The notes under the pieces were generated by a model, which did not search any database, was not told where the DNA came from, and worked only from the letters and a program-made list of their open reading frames with translations. Position numbers and translations under genes: made by a program. Source: CAVSRC01 sp963730325 (GTDB lineage: Bacteria; Pseudomonadota; Alphaproteobacteria; Rhizobiales; Kaistiaceae). Taken from it: a stretch of 64,000 nucleotides of DNA. The stretch spans positions 33,198 through 97,197 of the forward strand of contig CAVSRC010000003.1 of the NCBI GenBank assembly GCA_963730325.1, written 5' to 3'. Positions 59,095-64,000 of this stretch are shown here, piece after piece (position 1 is the first letter of the stretch; every line of letters starts with the position of its first letter).

Positions 59095-59334
59095 TCATTC
59101 GGCGCGCTTGTCTTGGGACGCCGTTCTCGCGATCCCCTGAGCGGTAGAAGAAGAGATCACGGGCGCAGACCGCCGCACCGGCCGAATGATCGGCCGGCCC
59201 GGCAGCCCACCGCGTTTCGCCCAGGCTTTGCCGGCGGCAAGGTCGTTGAAGATCTGGAGCGCCTTGTCGGGCTTCTCCAGATCGTGGACGATGGCGCGCA
59301 CCGCCTTGATCGTCGCCACCCGACGCGTGAACAT
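59095..59334 (-). CDS. Possible small protein of unknown function
   Basis: This 79-residue frame (MFTRRVATIKAVRAIVHDLE, then KPDKALQIFNDLAAGKAWAKR) has protein-like helical composition in an otherwise gene-free stretch between the flavoprotein and the AI-2 kinase genes. The basic tail (IRPVRRSAPVI) is less convincing. No motif or ribosome site stands out, so it may be non-coding. Confidence 0.4.
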   Translation of the reverse strand: MFTRRVATIKAVRAIVHDLEKPDKALQIFNDLAAGKAWAKRGGLPGRPIIRPVRRSAPVISSSTAQGIARTASQDKRAE

Positions 59335-59419
59335 TTGTGCACTGCACAGGGCGCGGCAAACCGATCAGCATCCTGGTGACCGACGAAACCACTGCGCGCG
59401 AGATTCTGAGGAGGGCAAG

Positions 59420-60994
59420 TTGAGCGACTATCTGCTGGTGATCGACGCCGGCACGAGCAGAGTCCGCGCCGTGGTCTTCGACGGCCAGGGCCGGCAGCTT
59501 GGCGTTGGTCAGGAGGAATGGACCCACATCGCCGAGCCCGGCGTGCCGGGGTCCATGTCCTTCGACACGGGCGTCAACTGGCAGCGGGTCGTCCGCTGCA
59601 TCGGCAAGGCACTGGACGAAGCCGGCATTTCCAGCGCTGAGATTTGCGCCATCAGCTCGACCAGCATGGGCGAGGGCATCGTTCTCTATGACGCCAGCGG
59701 CCTGGAGGTCTGGGCCTGCGCCAATGTCGACAGCCGCGCCGAAGCGGAGGTGCGCGAACTGAGGGCCGAGGCCGAAGGGCTGGAGCGCGAATTTTACGAG
59801 AAGAGCGGCCAGACCTTCGCGCTCGGCGCCCTGCCCCGCATCAACTGGGTGCGCAAGCATCGCCCCGAGATCTTCGAGCGCGTGCACACCATTTCCATGC
59901 TCAACGACTGGGTGACAGCACGCCTGACCGGCGAGATCGTCGTCGAGCCGACCAATGGCGGCACCAGCGGGCTGCTCTCTGTCAAGACGCGCGACTGGTC
60001 CGATCACCTGATCGCGCGCGCCGGGCTCGAGCGCAGCATGTTTCCACGCGTCGTCGAGCCGGGCACGGTCATCGGCCCGATCAGCGCATCCGTCGCCGCC
60101 GAGACCGACCTCACCGCGGGCACGCCGGTAGTTGCCGGCGGCCGCGACACACAGCTCGGCTCCCTCGGCCTCGGCCTCGTGCGCCCCGGCGACGCAGCCG
60201 TCCTCGGCGGCACGTTCTGGCAGCAGATCATCAACATCGCCTCGGATCAGGTCGACCCGCAGATGCGCATCCGCATCAACCCGTCTCCGATTCACGGCGT
60301 CAACCAGGCGGAGTGCATCAGCTTCTCCGTCGGCCTGTCGGTGCGCTGGTTCCGCGACGCCTTCTGGGCCGACGAGAAGCACCAGGCCGAGGCCGCCGGC
60401 CGCGATGCCTACGACCTGATGGAAGAGCAGTCGGCCACCGTGCCGCCCGGCGCCTATGGCGTCATCCCGATCTTCTCCGATGCCATGGACTTCAGCCGCT
60501 GGTATCACGCCGCGCCGTCGTTCCTGAACCTCAGCCTCGATCCCGAGCGCGCCAACAAGGCCGTTCTCTTCCGCGCCATGCAGGAGAACGCGGCAATCGT
60601 TTCGCAGATCAACATAGAGCGCATCGGCGAGATCGCCGCCGCCGATTCCTCGGCGCCGCTGGTTTTCGCCGCCGGTGCCTCCAAGGGCAAGCTGTGGCCG
60701 CAGATCCTTGCCGACGTCACCGGGCGCCAGATCCGTATTCCGAAGATTCGCGACGCCACGGCTCTCGGCGCCGCCGCGGCTGCCGCCGTCGGCGTCGGCC
60801 TCTATGGCAATCTCATCGAGGCGGCCGGCGCACTGGTGAGCTGGGAACGCACGGTCGACCCTAACCCGGCCAACCGCACGATCTATGACGAGGCCAAGGA
60901 GCGCTGGCAGGCGGCCTATGCGGTTCAGAAGACGCTGGTCGACCGCAAGATCACCACGCCCCTGTGGAGCGCGCCGGGCGCAATACCGGATTGA
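59420..60994 (+). CDS. lsrK: FGGY carbohydrate kinase, autoinducer-2 kinase-like (LsrK)
   Basis: The 524-residue kinase tracks E. coli LsrK along its length: YLLVIDAGTSRVRAVVFD, GVPGSMSFDTGVNWQ, EGIVLYDASGLEVWACANVD, LGLVRPGDAAVLGGTFWQQ, AECISFSVGLSVRWFRDAF, PIFSDAMDFSRWYHAAPSF and VFAAGASKGKLWPQILADV. LsrK phosphorylates the AI-2 signal (DPD) after uptake. The start is TTG 59420 directly after GAGGAGGG; codons before that are not conserved. No lsrR, lsrF or lsrG is visible, so a related sugar substrate is possible. Confidence 0.85.
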   Translation: MSDYLLVIDAGTSRVRAVVFDGQGRQLGVGQEEWTHIAEPGVPGSMSFDTGVNWQRVVRCIGKALDEAGISSAEICAISSTSMGEGIVLYDASGLEVWACANVDSRAEAEVRELRAEAEGLEREFYEKSGQTFALGALPRINWVRKHRPEIFERVHTISMLNDWVTARLTGEIVVEPTNGGTSGLLSVKTRDWSDHLIARAGLERSMFPRVVEPGTVIGPISASVAAETDLTAGTPVVAGGRDTQLGSLGLGLVRPGDAAVLGGTFWQQIINIASDQVDPQMRIRINPSPIHGVNQAECISFSVGLSVRWFRDAFWADEKHQAEAAGRDAYDLMEEQSATVPPGAYGVIPIFSDAMDFSRWYHAAPSFLNLSLDPERANKAVLFRAMQENAAIVSQINIERIGEIAAADSSAPLVFAAGASKGKLWPQILADVTGRQIRIPKIRDATALGAAAAAAVGVGLYGNLIEAAGALVSWERTVDPNPANRTIYDEAKERWQAAYAVQKTLVDRKITTPLWSAPGAIPD

Positions 60995-61124
60995 GCCCGC
61001 CGTTTCATTGCAGTTGGCGACGGCGACCCGACCGCTATCGCGTTTGGCAAGGTCGTCGCCGGAACCAGGCGGACGCAGAGAGGCCGATACCACGGTCGGG
61101 TCGGCGAAGCGCTCGCGTCGCGGC

Positions 61125-62006
61125 TCAAGCGATCTCGTAGCCGGCCAGCAGTTCGAGCGCCTTGACCATGCCCGAATGGTCCCATCCGCTCCCCTCGTGC
61201 GCCGCGCAGGCATTGAACAGCTCCTGGCACGTCGCTGTGTTCGGCAGCGAAAGGCCCATCTGCCGCGCCGCGGTCAGCGCCAGGTTGAGATCCTTCTGGT
61301 GCAACGCGATACGGAACCCCGGATCGAACGTGCGCTTCACCATTCGCTCGCCGTGAACCTCGAGAATCTTCGACGACGCGAAGCCGCCCATCAGGGCCTG
61401 CCGCACCCGCGCGGGATCGGCCCCCGCCTTGGACGCGAACAGCAGCGCCTCGCCCACCGCCTCGATCGTCATGGCGACGATCATCTGGTTCGCCACCTTG
61501 GCGGTCTGTCCGGCGCCGACGTCGCCGACAAGCGTGATGTTCTTGCCCATCAGCTCGAACAGCGGCCTGACCTTGTCGAAAATCGCCTGCTTGCCGCCGA
61601 CCATGATCGACAGCGTCGCCGCCTTGGCGCCGACTTCTCCGCCCGACACCGGCGCATCGAGATAGTCGCAGCCGAGCTCTTCGAGCTTGGCGGCGTATTG
61701 CTTGGTCTCGATCGGCGAGATCGACGACATGTCGACGACGATCTTGCCCGCCGCCAGCCCCTCGGCCGCGCCGTTCTCGCCGAACAGCACCGCGCCGACA
61801 TGCGGCGTATCCGGCACCATGACGATGACAATGTCGCTCTTCTCCGCAACCTCCTTCGACGAAGCGCAGACGACCGCGCCCGCCGCGGTCAATTCCGCCG
61901 GGATCGGTTTCAGATCAAAGACACTGAGCGAATGGCCGGCAGCGAGCAGATGGCCCGCCATTGGCGTCCCCATGATGCCAAGGCCGATGAAACCCAACTT
62001 GCTCAT
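61125..62006 (-). CDS. 2-hydroxy-3-oxopropionate reductase-like / beta-hydroxyacid dehydrogenase
   Basis: The 293-residue protein has the NAD loop LGFIGLGIMGTPMAGHLLAAG, the substrate loop DAPVSGGEVGAKAATLSIMVGG and the catalytic lysine segment GAGQTAKVANQMIV. This is the GarR/GlxR group, which reduces tartronate semialdehyde to glycerate. It stands in a sugar-catabolism neighbourhood with the FGGY kinase, an SDR and a Gfo/Idh/MocA gene. Confidence 0.92.
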   Translation of the reverse strand: MSKLGFIGLGIMGTPMAGHLLAAGHSLSVFDLKPIPAELTAAGAVVCASSKEVAEKSDIVIVMVPDTPHVGAVLFGENGAAEGLAAGKIVVDMSSISPIETKQYAAKLEELGCDYLDAPVSGGEVGAKAATLSIMVGGKQAIFDKVRPLFELMGKNITLVGDVGAGQTAKVANQMIVAMTIEAVGEALLFASKAGADPARVRQALMGGFASSKILEVHGERMVKRTFDPGFRIALHQKDLNLALTAARQMGLSLPNTATCQELFNACAAHEGSGWDHSGMVKALELLAGYEIA

Positions 62007-62057
62007 TTCATTCTTCTCCTTTGTCGGCGAGGTCCCTTGGCGTGCCCGCGCAGGACT

Positions 62058-62708
62058 TCAGCCCATATACATGCCACCGTTGACGTCGATCACCGCGCCG
62101 GTGATGAAGGCGGCCGCATCGGAAGCAAGGAACGCCACCGTGGCGGCGATCTCCTCCGGCTTGCCGAGCCTACCGATCGGGATGGCGTTGTTGATCGCCA
62201 CCATCTGCTCTTCGGTGAACCCTTTGACGATATCGGTCTCGGTTGTTCCCGGAGCGACCGTATTCACGGTGATCCCATCACGGGCAACCAGCTTCGCCAG
62301 GTGGCGCGTCAGGCCGACCAGGCCGGCTTTGGACGCGACATAGGCCGGACCGACGCTGACGCCGCCGTTACGCCCCGCCAACGACGAAACCAGGATCACG
62401 CGGCCCCATCCCTGGGGCCGCATCACGCGCAGCGCCTCGCGCGTCGCGAACATCGCGCCCTTGAGATTAGTGTCCACAACCAGATCCCACTCGGCCTCGG
62501 ACACCGCGTCGTAGGGCGTGTTGCTCAGAATGCCGGCATTGTTGACCAGGATATCGATCCGTCCGAACCTTGCGACGGTTTCGTCGACCAGCCGCACAAC
62601 ATCGGCGACCTTCGATACGTCGGACCTGACCACGGCGACCTCGGCGCCCGACGCGCGGATTTCGTCCGCTGTCTTCTCGGCCGCGTCGATGTCGTTGTCG
62701 GCGATCAC
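62058..62708 (-). pseudogene. Short-chain dehydrogenase/reductase lacking its N-terminus
   Basis: What remains (216 residues) is a normal SDR from the second beta strand on: VVRSDVSKVADV, ILVNNAGILSNTPYD, SSLAGRNGG, AYVASKAGLVGLTRHLA and ITGAVIDVNGGMYMG, with intact Ser, Tyr and Lys. The first 35-40 residues, including the GxxxGxG nucleotide loop, are missing; upstream of the GTG at 62708 the frame hits a stop and the sequence belongs to another gene. Without the loop NAD(P) binding should fail. Confidence 0.85.
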
Positions 62709-62860
62709 AGTCGATCAGCCGCTGCGGCGCCTTTCCGGCGGCAATCAGCAGAAGGGCGCCGATGCGATCGCGCGCCAGACCCTGCTGGGCCGCCTGATCC
62801 GCATCGACAACCGCTGGATTCGTTCGTCGAACATCCGGCCCTGCGGTCAGATCCCTTGAT
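62700..62860 (+). pseudogene. Remnant of a sugar ABC transporter ATPase (RbsA/LsrA type)
   Basis: On the plus strand the reading ITVDQPLRRLSGGNQQK is the signature region of sugar-import ABC ATPases (LSGGNQQK). Before it the reading runs into the truncated SDR; after it (GADAIARQTLLG to the stop at 62860) the similarity ends at once. About 15 codons therefore survive of a roughly 500-residue protein. The rest of the stretch is not recognised. Confidence 0.6.
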
Positions 62861-62934
62861 GCCACCGCGAGTCGCCAGGCTCGTCGTCGGTGCGTAAAGT
62901 TCCCGCTGCGTGGTCAACAGGAAAGACAGGACAG

Positions 62935-63969
62935 ATGTCCGACAGGATCGCACTGGGCGTTATTGGATGCGGCTTCTTCGCACAGAACCACCTGCATGCC
63001 TGGGATGACCTCCGGGCCGAAGGCATAGAAATCGCAGCGGTCTGCGACATCGATCCGGCCAAGGCCAAGGCGGCTGCCGAAACATTCGGTGTCCCGCGCT
63101 GGTTCACCGATGCCGAAACGATGTTCCGCGAACAAAGCCTCGGCCTCGTCGACATCGCGACCCGGATGGACACCCACAGGCCCCTGGTCGAGCTCGCCAT
63201 GCGCCATCGCCTGCCGGCGATCGTGCAGAAGCCGTTCGCGCCCACCCTCGCCGACTGTCAGGCAATGGTGCAGGCAGCCGACGAGGCGGGCGTCTTCCTC
63301 GCGGTTCACGAGAATTTCCGGTTCGAGTTGCCGATGCGCAAGGTGATGGAGATCTTGCGCTCGGGCGCCATCGGGGAGCCGTCCTGGGCGCGGATCAGTT
63401 TCCGTACCGGATACGACGTCTACGCCGGACAACCTTATCTGCGCGACGAGGAGCGCTTCGTCGTCATCGACCTCGGAGTGCATGTTCTCGACCTCGCACG
63501 CGCTTTTCTCGGTGAGGTCGAGCACATCTCCGCCGAGACGCAGAAACGCAGGCCCGACGTGCGCGGCGAGGACACCGCCACCATGCTCGTGAAGCATCGC
63601 TCCGGGGCCGTCTCTGTCGTCGAGTGCACTTACGAATCGCGTCGCATTCCGGACGTCTTCCCGGAGACCCTGCTCGAGATCGAGGGCTCCAAGGGCGCCA
63701 TCGCCATCAAGCCCGGCTGCGTCATCGAGTTGACCGCCAACGGAGAGATGACGCGCATCGACGCGGATGCGCCGTTGCTGAGCTGGGCCGAACGGCCGTG
63801 GCACGGCGTGCAGGAGAGCGTCTTTGCGACCTGCGCCCACATGCTGGCCGCGGTGAAGGCCGGCCGCGCCGCCGACACATCGGCGCACGACAACCTCAAG
63901 ACCTTTGCCTTGTGCGAAGCCGCCTATGAAGCGGCGGCCAGCGGCAAGGCGGCGACACCGGCCGTCTAG
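62935..63969 (+). CDS. Gfo/Idh/MocA family oxidoreductase
   Basis: The 344-residue protein has an N-terminal Rossmann domain (IALGVIGCGFFAQNHLHAW, AAVCDIDPAKAKAAAETFG), the AIVQKPFAPTLADC segment holding the EKP-like catalytic lysine (here QKP), and a C-terminal domain with IDLGVHVLDLARAFLG, whose Asp and His act in catalysis. It should oxidise or reduce a sugar or inositol-like substrate with NAD(P). ATG 62935 is preceded by GGAAAGACAGGACAG. Confidence 0.9.
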   Translation: MSDRIALGVIGCGFFAQNHLHAWDDLRAEGIEIAAVCDIDPAKAKAAAETFGVPRWFTDAETMFREQSLGLVDIATRMDTHRPLVELAMRHRLPAIVQKPFAPTLADCQAMVQAADEAGVFLAVHENFRFELPMRKVMEILRSGAIGEPSWARISFRTGYDVYAGQPYLRDEERFVVIDLGVHVLDLARAFLGEVEHISAETQKRRPDVRGEDTATMLVKHRSGAVSVVECTYESRRIPDVFPETLLEIEGSKGAIAIKPGCVIELTANGEMTRIDADAPLLSWAERPWHGVQESVFATCAHMLAAVKAGRAADTSAHDNLKTFALCEAAYEAAASGKAATPAV

Positions 63970-64000
63970 CCCAGGCGAAAACCGAGGAAAGGTGTTGGTG

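Overview
The window reads as the chromosome of a high-GC alphaproteobacterium, most likely Hyphomicrobiales (Rhizobiales). The evidence is a division and cell-wall cluster in the order mraZ-rsmH-ftsL-ftsI-murE-murF, a type A RNase P RNA, an extensin-family lipoprotein, DUF2277, a sahR-metF-metH methionine operon, and gene after gene coupled by ATGA or TGATG overlaps. I see no rRNA, tRNA, CRISPR array, prophage or intact insertion sequence.

Layout. 1-5.5 kb: the dcw cluster on the minus strand, with a candidate promoter buried in four 10-bp MraZ-type repeats. 5.6-6.8 kb: an MNT/HEPN toxin-antitoxin-like pair, then rnpB. 6.9-11 kb: a CPBP membrane protease, small exported proteins, a peptidoglycan amidase and a TerB-DnaJ protein. 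11-15 kb: a single-chain 5-oxoprolinase whose reading frame contains three 42-bp palindromic repeats. 15-29 kb: mostly minus-strand housekeeping and envelope genes (oxidoreductase, extensin-like lipoprotein, DUF1501/DUF1800 pair, FecR protein, fatty-acid desaturase, cold-shock protein, CDF transporter, TrkH, pirin, trypsin-like protease). 29.3-36.5 kb: DUF4180, DUF2277 and the sahR-metF-metH operon, in which metH is split in two and a Phd/PIN toxin-antitoxin module sits between metF and metH. 36.7-38.4 kb: an ArsR regulator and a DAHP synthase preceded by a clear attenuator. 38.4-42.2 kb: a cyoABCD quinol oxidase operon riddled with single-base indels. 42.6-48.2 kb: a TIR-transmembrane-propeller protein and a SulP-STAS-cNMP transporter that share an upstream sequence element. 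48-57 kb: tam, a diguanylate cyclase, an EVE protein, ettA, 2,2-dialkylglycine decarboxylase, a frameshifted lipoprotein, a cupredoxin and an amino-acid permease. 57-64 kb: an SDR, a ferredoxin-reductase-like flavoprotein, and a sugar-metabolism neighbourhood (AI-2-kinase-like FGGY kinase, GarR-like reductase, truncated SDR, ABC-ATPase remnant, Gfo/Idh/MocA oxidoreductase).

The strongest discoveries are regulatory or structural. First, an aromatic-rich, apparently leaderless leader peptide with mutually exclusive hairpins lies in front of the class I DAHP synthase, a ribosome-mediated attenuator that would also release a small RNA. Second, palindromic repeats of exactly 14 codons have become protein sequence inside 5-oxoprolinase. 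Third, a toxin-antitoxin module with its own perfect operator is nested in the SAH-controlled methionine operon. Many single-base insertions (cyoABC, an SDR, a protease, a PIN toxin, a lipoprotein) disrupt otherwise well conserved genes. I suspect local sequence error more than decay, and mark those genes as pseudogene or uncertain.
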